Positions 1-7,915 of a DNA stretch of 64,000 bases are shown here, piece by piece. Position numbers and translations under genes: made by a program. The stretch spans positions 1-64,000 of the forward strand of contig NZ_JAKCMV010000019.1 in assembly GCF_021440515.1 (NCBI RefSeq), given 5' to 3'. The notes under the pieces were generated by a model that was given only the letters and a program-made list of their open reading frames with translations, had not been told where the DNA came from and made no database searches. Each line of letters opens with the position of its first letter. Positions within the stretch are counted from its first letter, which is position 1. This DNA is from Enterobacter asburiae (lineage in GTDB: Bacteria > Pseudomonadota > Gammaproteobacteria > Enterobacterales > Enterobacteriaceae).

Positions 1-145
1 GTTGGCAGCATTACCTAATCGCCGCCTCTTTTTTACTGCCGTCAAATATGACGCGCGTACCGCCAATAATCACCCCCGCTTTGGCAGATAAAAACGGGCT
101 GCCTGCCAGTACGGCGACCAGTAAGGCGTGGCGTAAGATAGTCAT
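1..145 (-). pseudogene. Fimbrial chaperone (PapD type), 5' part, apparently frameshifted; runs off the window
   Basis: The ATG at 145 opens a signal peptide (MTILRHALLVAVLAGSPFLSAKA) followed by GVIIGGTRVIFDGSKKEAAI. This is the usual N terminus of a periplasmic fimbrial chaperone, including the G-x-TR-V-I strand A1 motif. Right after that a TAA appears at 11-13, only 44 codons in. Reading the next bases in the shifted frame gives N-A-A-N, which suits the chaperone consensus 'I-S-V-S-N-A'. I infer a small indel near 10-18, for example a 5-base loss. It lies 44 bp downstream of the major subunit gene, the normal place for the chaperone. Only the first 44 codons are in the window, so whether the rest is intact cannot be seen; a sequencing error is also possible. 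Confidence 0.65.
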
Positions 146-161
146 GTTAAACCTCAAAACA

Positions 162-183
162 GAGGGGCTGCGTTTCGCCCCTC
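162..183 (-). terminator. Hairpin between fimbrial subunit and chaperone genes
   Basis: A perfect 7-bp stem (GAGGGGC at 162-168 with GCCCCTC at 177-183) and an 8-base loop, followed on the minus strand by TGTTTTG. Hairpins at this place in fimbrial operons commonly act as partial terminators or mRNA stabilisers, giving more major subunit than chaperone and usher. Here that role is inferred from position. Confidence 0.55.
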
Positions 184-189
184 GCGTAA

Positions 190-720
190 TTAATTGTAAT
201 CGACAGAGAAGTTTGCCACGGCGTTTGCCGGGCCCGGCACCACCGCAGAGGCGGTGGAGATATACTGAGCGTAAAACTTAAGCGTATTATCCTGGGTGCT
301 GCTGAGGACGTAGCTGTAATTACTGGTGCTGTGCAGCGGTAAATCGGCTTTATCGGCAGTCATCAGATTGATAGCTACGCCGTTTGCCGCCCCGGCCACG
401 GAGGTGTCAATCGCCAGCAGGCTGGCGTTGGTCAGATCCGGCGTACCGTCAAAACGAATTTTGGCGGAGGTCACCGTTACCGGACAATCTTTTAAAACGA
501 TATTGAATCCCATCGCCGCCGTTCTTGAGCCGGTCGACGGAAATTCCGATTTATAAAAGTTGCCCATCGGTACGATTTGGTTTTGTGAACCCACATCCAC
601 TTCACAGGCTTTATCCAGAATATTGCCCACAAAATTAACCGTTCCCGCCGCCGCAAGCGCAAAGGATGCAGGAAAAGCGATCGCCGCCGCCAGCGCAGCA
701 AATAGAATTGTTTTCTTCAT
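190..720 (-). CDS. Type 1-like fimbrial major subunit
   Basis: A 176-residue exported pilin. The ATG at 720 has an AGGA ribosome site 9 bases upstream; the TTG one codon earlier is not needed. Residues 1-24 form a signal peptide ending in FALA. The mature part has two cysteines (in DKACEVDVG and LKDCPVTV) spaced as in FimA-type pilins for the fold's single disulfide, an N-terminal donor-strand-like stretch AAGTVNFVGNI, and the terminal beta strand with penultimate tyrosine (NFSVDYN) recognised by chaperone and usher. It is the first gene of a leftward operon whose next gene is the chaperone at the window edge. The family member cannot be named more precisely. Expression is probably controlled by the palindromes at 910-1086 upstream. 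Confidence 0.85.
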   Translation of the reverse strand: MKKTILFAALAAAIAFPASFALAAAGTVNFVGNILDKACEVDVGSQNQIVPMGNFYKSEFPSTGSRTAAMGFNIVLKDCPVTVTSAKIRFDGTPDLTNASLLAIDTSVAGAANGVAINLMTADKADLPLHSTSNYSYVLSSTQDNTLKFYAQYISTASAVVPGPANAVANFSVDYN

Positions 721-909
721 CAATGTATTCCTTTTAAACTTTATTTATTACCGATATTCAGGCAATACTTGCCTGAGGATGCGAACACCCTGATTAACGT
801 TGTTTTAATTTTTATCGTTGAGACAGGGTAAAAACCGGGTTGCGATTTTTCTGACCTGTCGACTGGATGGAATTTATACAATCACTTTTGCAAACTCAAC
901 GGATTTATA

Positions 910-925
910 GGTCTAGCTGTAGACT
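910..925. promoter_or_regulatory. Operator-like palindrome, copy 1 (degenerate)
   Basis: GTCTA (911-915), four-base spacer GCTG, TAGAC (920-924). It has the same half-sites and spacer length as copies 2 and 3 but shorter arms. It is the copy nearest the fimbrial subunit gene, about 190 bp upstream of that gene's start. Confidence 0.45.
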
Positions 926-1000
926 GGCAATTAACAATTATGAAACAACCGGCGCCCTTTAATTCCCTGCCAGCTTGCGCGTAAAGAGATATATTGATGT

Positions 1001-1020
1001 CGGGTCTATTTTTAGACCCG
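1001..1020. promoter_or_regulatory. Operator-like palindrome, copy 2 (perfect)
   Basis: CGGGTCTA-TTTT-TAGACCCG, an exact 8-bp inverted repeat around a four-base spacer. No T tract follows on either strand and it lies upstream of both divergent transcription units, so a protein-binding site is more likely than a terminator. Its centre is 93 bp from copy 1 and 67 bp from copy 3. Confidence 0.6.
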
Positions 1021-1068
1021 CGAGAGAAAATCAGTCGGTTCATGATCTTACGAGTAATCTGTTAACTC

Positions 1069-1086
1069 GGGTCTATTTTTAGACCT
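1069..1086. promoter_or_regulatory. Operator-like palindrome, copy 3
   Basis: GGGTCTA-TTTT-TAGACCT, identical to copy 2 over 17 bases, about 90 bp upstream of the first IprA-like regulator gene. It is well placed for autoregulation of that gene. Confidence 0.6.
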
Positions 1087-1176
1087 GTTTTTTATATTCC
1101 CTGGCGGCTCTGTTTTTAAGATAATTCTAATAAATAATCTTGAATCCCCACCGTATGAGAATGAATAAGATTGACT

Positions 1177-1836
1177 ATGGAACGTCAGGCGCACGCCGCT
1201 ATCGCTGAGAAAAAACCAACGGCACTGGAATTAAAGCCGTTTGACCATATTGAAAATCTTATTTCCCACGTGCTGCCTTTTGCCGAGCGAACCGTCGTGT
1301 CGAAAGGCGATATCCTTCACTATTTCCATCAGGGTGCCCGACAGTGTTTTCTGCTGCTGCACGGCAGCGTCGCCCTGCACCGCCAGGGCGATGGCATCGT
1401 CTTAAATTCTGAGTCCGCCCCCTTCGTGCTCGGCGTCAGCAGCCAGTTAACCGGCGAGCAGCTTTACGTCCGGGCGCTGGAAACCTCAGAGCTCGCCAGC
1501 GTATCCCTGGAGTGTTTTAACCAGATCGTGGCGAACGCCGATTTATGGAAGCACTTCGCCCGGCTGCTGGTGTACACCACCTCCCGGATCTATGAGCACT
1601 GCGCGCAGATTTCCCAGATGTCGGCCTATGACATTATTCGTTTTCAGCTGGTGGAGTTAATGCAGGAGCCTGACGCTATTCGTAAGACCATCACGGCCGC
1701 CGCCTACATAAAAAGTCGGACCTACCTTTCGCGTAGCGGAATTATGCGCATTCTCGCCGAGCTTCGCACCGGGGGATATATCACTATGCAGCGCGGTATT
1801 TTGCTTGAAATAAACCATTTGCCACGTAAATATTGA
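1177..1836 (+). CDS. IprA-like (YaiV family) winged-helix transcriptional regulator, copy 1
   Basis: A 219-residue cytoplasmic protein in the CRP/FNR shape. Residues about 20-125 resemble a cyclic-nucleotide-binding beta roll (GDILHYFHQGARQCFLLLHGSVAL), though the usual phosphate-binding cassette is not evident. A long helix follows, then a C-terminal winged helix around YLSRSGIMRILAELRTGGYI and an ending LEINHLPRKY. That C-terminal signature is the one I associate with IprA/YaiV. The ATG at 1177 is chosen over the TTG at 1171; the ribosome site is weak (AAGA). It is divergent from the fimbrial genes and 45 bp ahead of a paralogue. A role in controlling the fimbrial operon is inferred from position and the shared palindromes. 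Confidence 0.75.
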   Translation: MERQAHAAIAEKKPTALELKPFDHIENLISHVLPFAERTVVSKGDILHYFHQGARQCFLLLHGSVALHRQGDGIVLNSESAPFVLGVSSQLTGEQLYVRALETSELASVSLECFNQIVANADLWKHFARLLVYTTSRIYEHCAQISQMSAYDIIRFQLVELMQEPDAIRKTITAAAYIKSRTYLSRSGIMRILAELRTGGYITMQRGILLEINHLPRKY

Positions 1837-1881
1837 GAGCTAACATTATCATCAGGTAGGTTATGTAAAAGGTCATCGCCT

Positions 1882-2511
1882 ATGTCTGCCGCTGAAAAAA
1901 CACGACGCGGCTCTCCCTATGCCGGAGAGCTGCTTTCCCACCTCCAGCCTTACTCTACCGTGCGTCACTGCTCCCGGGGTGAGCAGCTCGATCTTCAGGT
2001 AAAGGGTCAGAGCATGTGCTATCTCGTTCTGGACGGCATGGTGGCCATCTACCGCCGCTCGGATAAACTGCTCCTGTCAACCTCAAAGCCCCCCGCGGTG
2101 TTTGGCCTGGCGAACATTCCCGGACTCTTTTTTGATGATTACCTGAAGGTGATTGAGCCGAGCCAGATTGGGGTAATGACCACCGCACAGGTGAGCGAGG
2201 TGATTGAAGAGAAAAACCTGTGGAACCTGGTGTCTAACCATCTGATCTTCATGTACAACCGCCTCTACAGCACCGTCCTGTCGCTGGGGGCGCTGACCTC
2301 GTACGAGCTGATTTGCCACCAGCTGAATCATCTGATGGTAGAAGATGAACGTTTTCGCCTCAGCGTCACCGCAGAACGTTATATCCGGGATAAAACCCAG
2401 CTTTCCCGAAGCGGCGTGATGCGGATCCTCGCGGATTTAAAGGCAGGAGGGTATATCGACATGGAGGAGGGCCGGCTGATCAACATTCATAAACTCCCGG
2501 CGAAGTACTGA
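1882..2511 (+). CDS. IprA-like (YaiV family) winged-helix transcriptional regulator, copy 2
   Basis: A 209-residue paralogue of the gene just upstream, probably in the same transcript. It has the same layout: an N-terminal beta roll (GEQLDLQVKGQSMCYLVLDGMVAIYRR), a dimer helix, and a C-terminal winged helix YIRDKTQLSRSGVMRILADL with ending INIHKLPAKY. The DNA-reading helix (LSRSGVMRILADL here, LSRSGIMRILAEL in copy 1) is almost the same in both copies, so they may recognise the same operator. AAGG sits about 10 bases ahead of the ATG. The N-terminal halves have diverged much more than the C-terminal halves, which suggests different signals feeding one DNA target. That is inference. Confidence 0.75.
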   Translation: MSAAEKTRRGSPYAGELLSHLQPYSTVRHCSRGEQLDLQVKGQSMCYLVLDGMVAIYRRSDKLLLSTSKPPAVFGLANIPGLFFDDYLKVIEPSQIGVMTTAQVSEVIEEKNLWNLVSNHLIFMYNRLYSTVLSLGALTSYELICHQLNHLMVEDERFRLSVTAERYIRDKTQLSRSGVMRILADLKAGGYIDMEEGRLINIHKLPAKY

Positions 2512-2522
2512 ACGCGAGCCAT

Positions 2523-2547
2523 AAAAAAGGCCGCACGCGCGGCCTTA
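2523..2547 (-). terminator. Convergent terminator between regulator pair and ydiH
   Basis: A perfect 8-bp stem AAGGCCGC / GCGGCCTT with loop ACGC. On the minus strand it is followed by TTTTTTAT, so it best serves ydiH; it may also stop the rightward regulator transcript. Confidence 0.75.
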
Positions 2548-2555
2548 TTCAGCAA

Positions 2556-2750
2556 TTAATGGACATGAACGCCCAACCGCCAGGCAAAGTAGATCTCCTC
2601 TTTCAGCTCGCTTGAAGAGAGCGCGAGCAGGTCAGCAAATTCCAGCTCCAGCTGTTTCAGTTTTTTCAGGTACTGCGCCGGAGACAGGTTGCTTTTATCG
2701 CGACGTAAATATTCAATTGCCAGTTGGGATGGGGTTATTTCAGTATCCAT
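2556..2750 (-). CDS. ydiH: YdiH family small protein
   Basis: A 64-residue acidic helical protein of unknown function. The core QLAIEYLRRDKSNLSPAQYLKKL and the ending EEIYFAWRLGVHVH match E. coli YdiH (about 62 residues). The start at 2750 (MDTEITPSQ) is preferred because GAGGA lies 5-6 bases upstream; the longer frame from 2771 has no such site. In E. coli ydiH lies between the suf operon and menI. Here the suf side is replaced by the fimbrial block. Confidence 0.8.
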   Translation of the reverse strand: MDTEITPSQLAIEYLRRDKSNLSPAQYLKKLKQLELEFADLLALSSSELKEEIYFAWRLGVHVH

Positions 2751-2835
2751 AATGTCCTCGCTTATGTACAAATCCTGACCAGTATATCACAACGGACTGG
2801 CTAGTTTTTGACCAAAGGCAATTCTTCAGGAAACT

Positions 2836-3246
2836 TTACACCACCGCCGTCGTCAGTCTGGACGAACAGCAGAGCCGATCCTGCTCGTCCAGAATCTCAA
2901 TCTGCCAGACCTGATGACGGCTCCCCGCGTGCAGCGCGCGGCAGATCCCGCGCACCCGCCCGCTCCGCACTGAACGAATATGGTTAGCGTTGACCTCCAG
3001 CCCCACCACCTTCTGCTCGCCTTCGGTGCAGAGATAGCCCGCCACCGATCCCAGCGTTTCGGCCAGCACCACCGACGCGCCGCCGTGCAGCAGGCCAAAC
3101 GGCTGATGCGTGCGGCTGTCGACCGGCATGGTGGCTTCCAGGTCGTTCTCGCCAATGCGCGTAAACTGGATGTCCAACAGGCCGACCATATTCCCCTCGC
3201 CCATCGCGTTGAGCGCCTGGAGCGTCACTTCACGTTTCCAGATCAT
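2836..3246 (-). CDS. menI: 1,4-dihydroxy-2-naphthoyl-CoA hydrolase (hotdog thioesterase)
   Basis: A 136-residue single-domain hotdog thioesterase that cleaves 1,4-dihydroxy-2-naphthoyl-CoA in menaquinone synthesis. It matches E. coli MenI (YdiI) in length and sequence. The catalytic segment is visible: His54 in GLLHGG and Glu63 in VVLAETLGS. Its ATG overlaps the ydiJ stop in an ATGA, so the two are translationally coupled. The menaquinone genes lie elsewhere, as in E. coli. Confidence 0.93.
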   Translation of the reverse strand: MIWKREVTLQALNAMGEGNMVGLLDIQFTRIGENDLEATMPVDSRTHQPFGLLHGGASVVLAETLGSVAGYLCTEGEQKVVGLEVNANHIRSVRSGRVRGICRALHAGSRHQVWQIEILDEQDRLCCSSRLTTAVV

Positions 3247-6200
3247 CCGATAATCTCCAGCAGAGCCTGTAACGGATGGCGAACGCCGTTACCTTCGACG
3301 CGCTTCACCTGGCTGCGGCACGAGTAGCCGGTCGCCAGACAGCGGTTTTTCGGCAGTCGCTGCATCGCCTGCTGCCACGACAGGGCGTAGATCCCAAGCG
3401 AGTTGGCGTGGTTTTTCACCTCATGGCCGTAGGTGCCTGCCATGCCGCAGCACCCGACGCTTACGCTCTCAAGCTTCGCGCCAAAGCGCGCGAAAATAGC
3501 GGCCCACTGCGCCGGGGCGCCGGGCAGCGCGGTCACTTCGGTACAGTGACCAAACAGATACCAGGACTCGCCGCTCACCTCGGCAGAGGCGGTTTTTTGC
3601 AGCGCCGCGGGCAGCCATTCGTGAACCAGCATGACGTGGAACTCCCCGCGTTTGTCGCCGAGCGTCTGCTTATACTCGTCGCGATAGCAGAGCACCAGCG
3701 CCGGATCGACGCCCACCATCGGCATTCCCAGCGTTGCCACGCGGCTGAGGAAGTCAGAGGTTTTCTGCGCGGTCTTCGCAAAGCGGTTCAGGAAGCCTTT
3801 AATGTGCTGCGCCTTGCCGTTTGGCGAGAAAGGCAGCACCACCGGCTGATAATCGAGCTTCTCGGCCAGCCGCACAAAGTCGGCCACCACCTGCGCGTCG
3901 TAGTAGCTGGTAAACGGATCCTGCACCACCAGCACCACCCTGGCCTTTTGCTCCGGGGTGAGCGCCTCAAGCTGTTCCAGGGTCATATTGGCAGAGCGGT
4001 GCCCCACCAGCTGGCGCTGTAGCGACGGCGTGGAGAGCAGCGGCAGATCCACCATGCCGATATGTTTTTCGGAAAGCTTGCGCACCAGCGGCTGATTAAT
4101 AAAGAAGTTGAAGGTTTTCGGCGCGCGGGCCATGAGCGGCGCATAGCTTTCAACCGTCGCCACCAGATGATCGCGCACCGGGCGCAGGTAGCGGGTGTGG
4201 TAAAGCTGCAAGAAACGCGAGCGGAATTCCGGCACGTCGATTTTAATCGGACACTGGGTCGAACAGGCTTTACAGGCCAGACAGCCGGACATCGCCTCTT
4301 TCACCTCGTGGGAAAAATCATACTCGCCTTTACGGGAGTGCCAGCTGTTGCGGGTGCGCTCAATCAGGTTGCGCAGGCTGGCCCCTTTTTTCGGCAGCTC
4401 GTTTTCCAGCGTCAGGGGATCGACCCCGCGATCCGCCAGCAGGCGCAGCCATTCGCGCACCAGGGTGGCGCGCCCTTTCGGAGAGTGAATGCGGTTGCTG
4501 GTGATTTTCATCGACGGGCACATCGGGCTTTTAGCATCGAAGTTAAAGCACAGCCCGTTGCCGTTACACTCCATCGCGCCGCGCCAGGAGGCACGCACCG
4601 CAATCGGGATCTGACGGTCGTAGGTGCCGCGCTTCACGGCATCGACGCGCAGCATCGGCGCATCCACGCCTTCCGGCGGGCAGATTTTGCCGGGGTTGAG
4701 ACGGTTATCCGGGTCGAAGGCCGCTTTGATTTTGCGCAGCTCGCTAAACAGCTGCTCGCCGAAAAAGGCCGGGCTGTATTCGGCGCGGAAGCCTTTGCCG
4801 TGCTCGCCCCACAGCAGGCCGCCGTATTTGGCGGTTAACGCCACCACGTCGTCGGAGATCCGCTTCATCAGGATCTCCTGCTGCGGATCGCACATGTCCA
4901 GCGCCGGGCGCACGTGCAGCACGCCCGCGTCAACGTGGCCAAACATGCCGTAGCTCAGGCCGTGGCTGTCGAGCAGCGCGCGGAACTCGACGATGTAATC
5001 CGCCAGATGCTCCGGCGGCACGCAGGTATCTTCGGCAAACGGGATCGGCTTGGCGGCGCCTTTGGCGTTACCGAGCAGCCCGACCGCTTTTTTACGCATC
5101 GCGTAGATACGCTCAATGCCGGAGAGATCGTTACAGAGCTGCCAGCCAATCACGCCGCCCTCGCCCGCGGCAATCAGCTCGTCCAGACGCTGGCAGAGGC
5201 TGGAGACCTGGCCTTCAATCAGCTGTTCGTCATCCCCGGCAAATTCCACGATATTCAGGCCGAGCATCTCTTTGTCCGGCACGTCGGTAATCAGCTCGCT
5301 GACGGAGTGCCAGACGATATCTTCCCGCGCCAGGTTCAGCACCTTAGAGTCGACGGTTTCCACCGACAGCGCGCGGGCCTCAACCATAAACGGCGCATTG
5401 CGCAGCGCGGAGTCAAACGAGTTGTACTTCACGTTCACCAGACGGCGCACCTTCGGCAGGCGGGTGATATCCAGCCGCGCCTCGGTGATAAAGGCAAGCG
5501 TGCCTTCGGATCCGGTCAGGATGCGGGTTAAGTCGAACTCGCTCATGTCGTCGTTAAAGACGTGGCGCAGATCGTACCCGGTCAGGAAGCGGTTCAGCTT
5601 CGGGAACTTATCGATAATCAGCTCGCGATTGTCCCGGCAGCGTTCCAGTACGGTGCGATAAATTCGCCCGCTGGCGGTGCTCTCTTTGCCCAGCGTTTCC
5701 GCCAGCGCAACCGGCATCGGGCGGGTGTCGAGGATATCCCCACCGAGCAGCACCGCGCGCACGCCCAGCACGTGGTCGGAGGTTTTACCGTAGACCAGCG
5801 AGCCCTGGCCGGAGGCGTCAGTGTTGATCATCCCGCCAATGGTCGCGCGGTTGCTGGTGGACAGCTCCGGCGCAAAGAAGTAGCCGAAGGGTTTGAGGTA
5901 CTGATTGAGCTGATCTTTGATCACCCCCGCTTCGACGCGCACCCACCCCTCTTCAGGGTTGATCTCGATGATGCGGTTCATATAGCGGGACATATCGATG
6001 ATGATGCCCTGATTCAGGGCCTGGCCGTTGGTGCCCGTACCGCCGCCGCGCGGGGTGAAGATCAGGGAGGTGAAACGCTCCTGCGCGGCCAGACGGGAAA
6101 TCAGCGCCACGTCGGCGGTCGAGCGCGGGAAAACGACGGCATCGGGAAGAAGCTGGTAGATACTGTTATCGGTCGCCATCGTCAGCCTGTCGGCGTAGTT

Positions 6201-6299
6201 GGTGGCGGTATCACCCGTAAAACCCTGTTGCTCCAGTGCCTGCAAAAAATTGAGCACCAGCTGAACCACGCCAGGTGCCTGAGAAATCTGTGGGATCAT
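3243..6299 (-). CDS. ydiJ: FAD/Fe-S oxidoreductase YdiJ (D-2-hydroxyglutarate dehydrogenase family)
   Basis: A 1018-residue cytoplasmic or membrane-associated flavoprotein. The N-terminal PCMH-type FAD-binding domain (about 45-230) includes FTPRGGGTGTNGQ and LSTSNRATIGGMINTDASGQGS. An FAD-oxidase C-terminal domain follows (to about 545), then a ferredoxin-like region with cysteines in MECNGNGLC...CPSMK and CLACKACSTQCP for Fe-S clusters, then a C-terminal Cys-rich CCG-type domain with VGCCGMAGTYGHE. The architecture and length match E. coli YdiJ, reported to oxidise D-2-hydroxyglutarate. It is the first gene of the ydiJ-menI pair and divergent from ydiK. Nothing is missing. Confidence 0.9.
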   Translation of the reverse strand: MIPQISQAPGVVQLVLNFLQALEQQGFTGDTATNYADRLTMATDNSIYQLLPDAVVFPRSTADVALISRLAAQERFTSLIFTPRGGGTGTNGQALNQGIIIDMSRYMNRIIEINPEEGWVRVEAGVIKDQLNQYLKPFGYFFAPELSTSNRATIGGMINTDASGQGSLVYGKTSDHVLGVRAVLLGGDILDTRPMPVALAETLGKESTASGRIYRTVLERCRDNRELIIDKFPKLNRFLTGYDLRHVFNDDMSEFDLTRILTGSEGTLAFITEARLDITRLPKVRRLVNVKYNSFDSALRNAPFMVEARALSVETVDSKVLNLAREDIVWHSVSELITDVPDKEMLGLNIVEFAGDDEQLIEGQVSSLCQRLDELIAAGEGGVIGWQLCNDLSGIERIYAMRKKAVGLLGNAKGAAKPIPFAEDTCVPPEHLADYIVEFRALLDSHGLSYGMFGHVDAGVLHVRPALDMCDPQQEILMKRISDDVVALTAKYGGLLWGEHGKGFRAEYSPAFFGEQLFSELRKIKAAFDPDNRLNPGKICPPEGVDAPMLRVDAVKRGTYDRQIPIAVRASWRGAMECNGNGLCFNFDAKSPMCPSMKITSNRIHSPKGRATLVREWLRLLADRGVDPLTLENELPKKGASLRNLIERTRNSWHSRKGEYDFSHEVKEAMSGCLACKACSTQCPIKIDVPEFRSRFLQLYHTRYLRPVRDHLVATVESYAPLMARAPKTFNFFINQPLVRKLSEKHIGMVDLPLLSTPSLQRQLVGHRSANMTLEQLEALTPEQKARVVLVVQDPFTSYYDAQVVADFVRLAEKLDYQPVVLPFSPNGKAQHIKGFLNRFAKTAQKTSDFLSRVATLGMPMVGVDPALVLCYRDEYKQTLGDKRGEFHVMLVHEWLPAALQKTASAEVSGESWYLFGHCTEVTALPGAPAQWAAIFARFGAKLESVSVGCCGMAGTYGHEVKNHANSLGIYALSWQQAMQRLPKNRCLATGYSCRSQVKRVEGNGVRHPLQALLEIIG

Positions 6300-6495
6300 G
6301 AGGGTCGACCCTAATTAGCATTATGGAAATCGTTTGCGTTGTGTCACAACTTTTTATCACATTTTTTTCTTATGTGCTCTGGTGAATTACAGGCACAATC
6401 CGCCTGTTAAAATCGCTGAAATCACTAATGATTAGAGAGTCGCGGTTTACGTTCTCGCCAGCCCGCCTGGCGTCTGTTTAAGGAAAGTGTCGCTT

Positions 6496-7611
6496 ATGGT
6501 CAATCTTCGTCAGCCCAGGGATGTTGCGCAAATTCTGCTGTCGGTGCTGTTTTTAGCCCTCATGATTATTGCGTGTCTGTGGATTGTTCAGCCTTTCGTG
6601 CTCGGCTTTGCGTGGGCCGCCACCGTGGTGGTCGCCACCTGGCCTCTGCTTTTACGTTTGCAGCGTCTGCTGTTTGGCCGCCGCGGGCTGGCCGTTCTGG
6701 TCATGACCCTGCTGCTGTTTTTGCTGTTTATCATCCCGATTGCCCTGCTGGTCAATAGCCTGGTGGACTCCAGCGGGCCGGTGATCCGTGCGGTCACCAG
6801 CGGGGATATGACGCTGCCGGATCTCGCCTGGCTGAACAGCATTCCGCTGGTTGGCTCAAAGCTCTACAGCGGCTGGCACGGCCTGCTGGAGATGGGCGGC
6901 AGCGCGCTGATGGCGAAGGTGCGTCCGTATATCGGCACCACGACGACGTGGTTTGTCGGGCAGGCGGCGCACATTGGCCGCTTTATGATGCACTGCGGCC
7001 TGATGCTGCTCTTTAGCGCCCTGCTCTACTGGCGAGGCGAGCAGGTCGCCCTCGGGGTTCGTCACTTCGCTACCCGCCTGGCGGGCCTTCGCGGCGATGC
7101 CGCCGTGCTGCTGGCGGCGCAGGCGGTGCGCGCGGTGGCGCTGGGCGTAGTCGTGACCGCGCTGGTGCAGGCGGTACTGGGCGGCATCGGCCTTGCCATC
7201 TCCGGCGTGCCTTACGCCACGGTCTTTACCGTGGTGATGCTGATGACCTGTCTGGCCCAGCTTGGCCCGCTGCTGGTGCTGGTTCCGGCCATCATCTGGC
7301 TTTACTGGAGCGGCGACACCACCTGGGGCACCGTGCTGCTGGTGTGGAGCTGCGTGGTGGGGACGATGGATAACGTCATCCGCCCGATCCTCATCCGCAT
7401 GGGCGCCGACCTGCCGCTGATCCTGATCCTCTCCGGCGTGATCGGCGGCCTGATTGCCTTCGGGATGATTGGCCTGTTTATCGGCCCGGTGCTGCTCGCG
7501 GTTACCTGGCGTCTGTTCTCCGCGTGGGTGCATGAAGTGCCGCCTCCGGCGACCGATCCGGATCATATCCTGAGCGAGCTGGAAGAGCTGGAAGATAAGA
7601 ACAAGCAGTAA
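6496..7611 (+). CDS. ydiK: AI-2E family inner-membrane transporter YdiK
   Basis: A 371-residue polytopic membrane protein of the AI-2 exporter-like (PerM/TqsA) family. It has paired N-terminal hydrophobic segments (about 10-90), a loop with PYIGTTTTWFVGQAAH, and a C-terminal helical block with LGPLLVLVPAIIWLYW and the conserved VIRPILIRMGADLPLILILSGVIGGL. The substrate is unknown for this member. The ATG at 6496 is chosen because AGGAAA ends 9 bases upstream and E. coli YdiK starts at the same MVN; the GTG at 6487 sits directly on the ribosome site. It is followed by a hairpin and rprA, as in E. coli. Confidence 0.9.
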   Translation: MVNLRQPRDVAQILLSVLFLALMIIACLWIVQPFVLGFAWAATVVVATWPLLLRLQRLLFGRRGLAVLVMTLLLFLLFIIPIALLVNSLVDSSGPVIRAVTSGDMTLPDLAWLNSIPLVGSKLYSGWHGLLEMGGSALMAKVRPYIGTTTTWFVGQAAHIGRFMMHCGLMLLFSALLYWRGEQVALGVRHFATRLAGLRGDAAVLLAAQAVRAVALGVVVTALVQAVLGGIGLAISGVPYATVFTVVMLMTCLAQLGPLLVLVPAIIWLYWSGDTTWGTVLLVWSCVVGTMDNVIRPILIRMGADLPLILILSGVIGGLIAFGMIGLFIGPVLLAVTWRLFSAWVHEVPPPATDPDHILSELEELEDKNKQ

Positions 7612-7619
7612 GACGGGTT

Positions 7620-7644
7620 GCCGGGTGGTGACGTGCCGCCCGGC
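7620..7644. repeat. REP-like hairpin after ydiK
   Basis: GCCGGGTGG (7620-7628) pairs with CCGCCCGGC (7636-7644) with one G-T pair and a 7-base loop. There is no T tract. The GCCGGGTGG...CCCGGC pattern is that of enterobacterial REP units, which protect the 3' end of upstream mRNA. Confidence 0.5.
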
Positions 7645-7753
7645 GATACTTAAGCATCTCTAAACTATTTACTCTCTGCACACTGGTCTGACCCGCTGTT
7701 TCTGCCCTCCACACCCGTTTCATCTCTAAAAATCTTTACAGGTTTTTAACTAT

Positions 7754-7769
7754 TGAGATGAATCCGATC
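7754..7769 (+). promoter_or_regulatory. Probable RcsB box of rprA
   Basis: TGAGATGAATCCGATC lies about 35-50 bases upstream of the RprA 5' end. It closely resembles the RcsB-dependent rprA promoter element of E. coli as I recall it. It would make RprA responsive to envelope stress through the Rcs phosphorelay. Confidence 0.5.
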
Positions 7770-7802
7770 GACGCAAAAATTCACAGTGCCTATGATTACA
7801 TC

Positions 7803-7908
7803 ACGGTTATAAATCAACACCTTGGTTTATAAGCATGGAAATCCCCTGAGTGAAACAACGAATTGCTGTGTGTAGTCTTTGCCCATCTCCCACGATGGGC
7901 TTTTTTTT
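7803..7908 (+). ncRNA. rprA: RprA small regulatory RNA
   Basis: About 105 nt starting ACGGTTATAAATCAACAC, nearly identical to E. coli RprA. It includes the first stem-loop (ATAAATCAA...TTGGTTTAT), the central segment GGAAATCCCCTGAGTG used to pair with the rpoS leader and csgD, and the terminator GCCCATCTCCCACGATGGGC followed by eight T. The only changes noted are in the loop and one compensating position of the first hairpin (CACCTTGG where E. coli has CATATTGA). The location beside ydiK is conserved. It acts with Hfq, activating rpoS translation. The 3' end lies 8 bp from the convergent glycosidase stop. Confidence 0.93.
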
Positions 7909-7915
7909 GTCCTGA

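Noticed and set aside
1001-1086. The GGGTCTATTTTTAGACC palindromes as transcription terminators
   Set aside because: No T tract follows on either strand, and they lie upstream of both neighbouring genes rather than after one. Operators are more likely.
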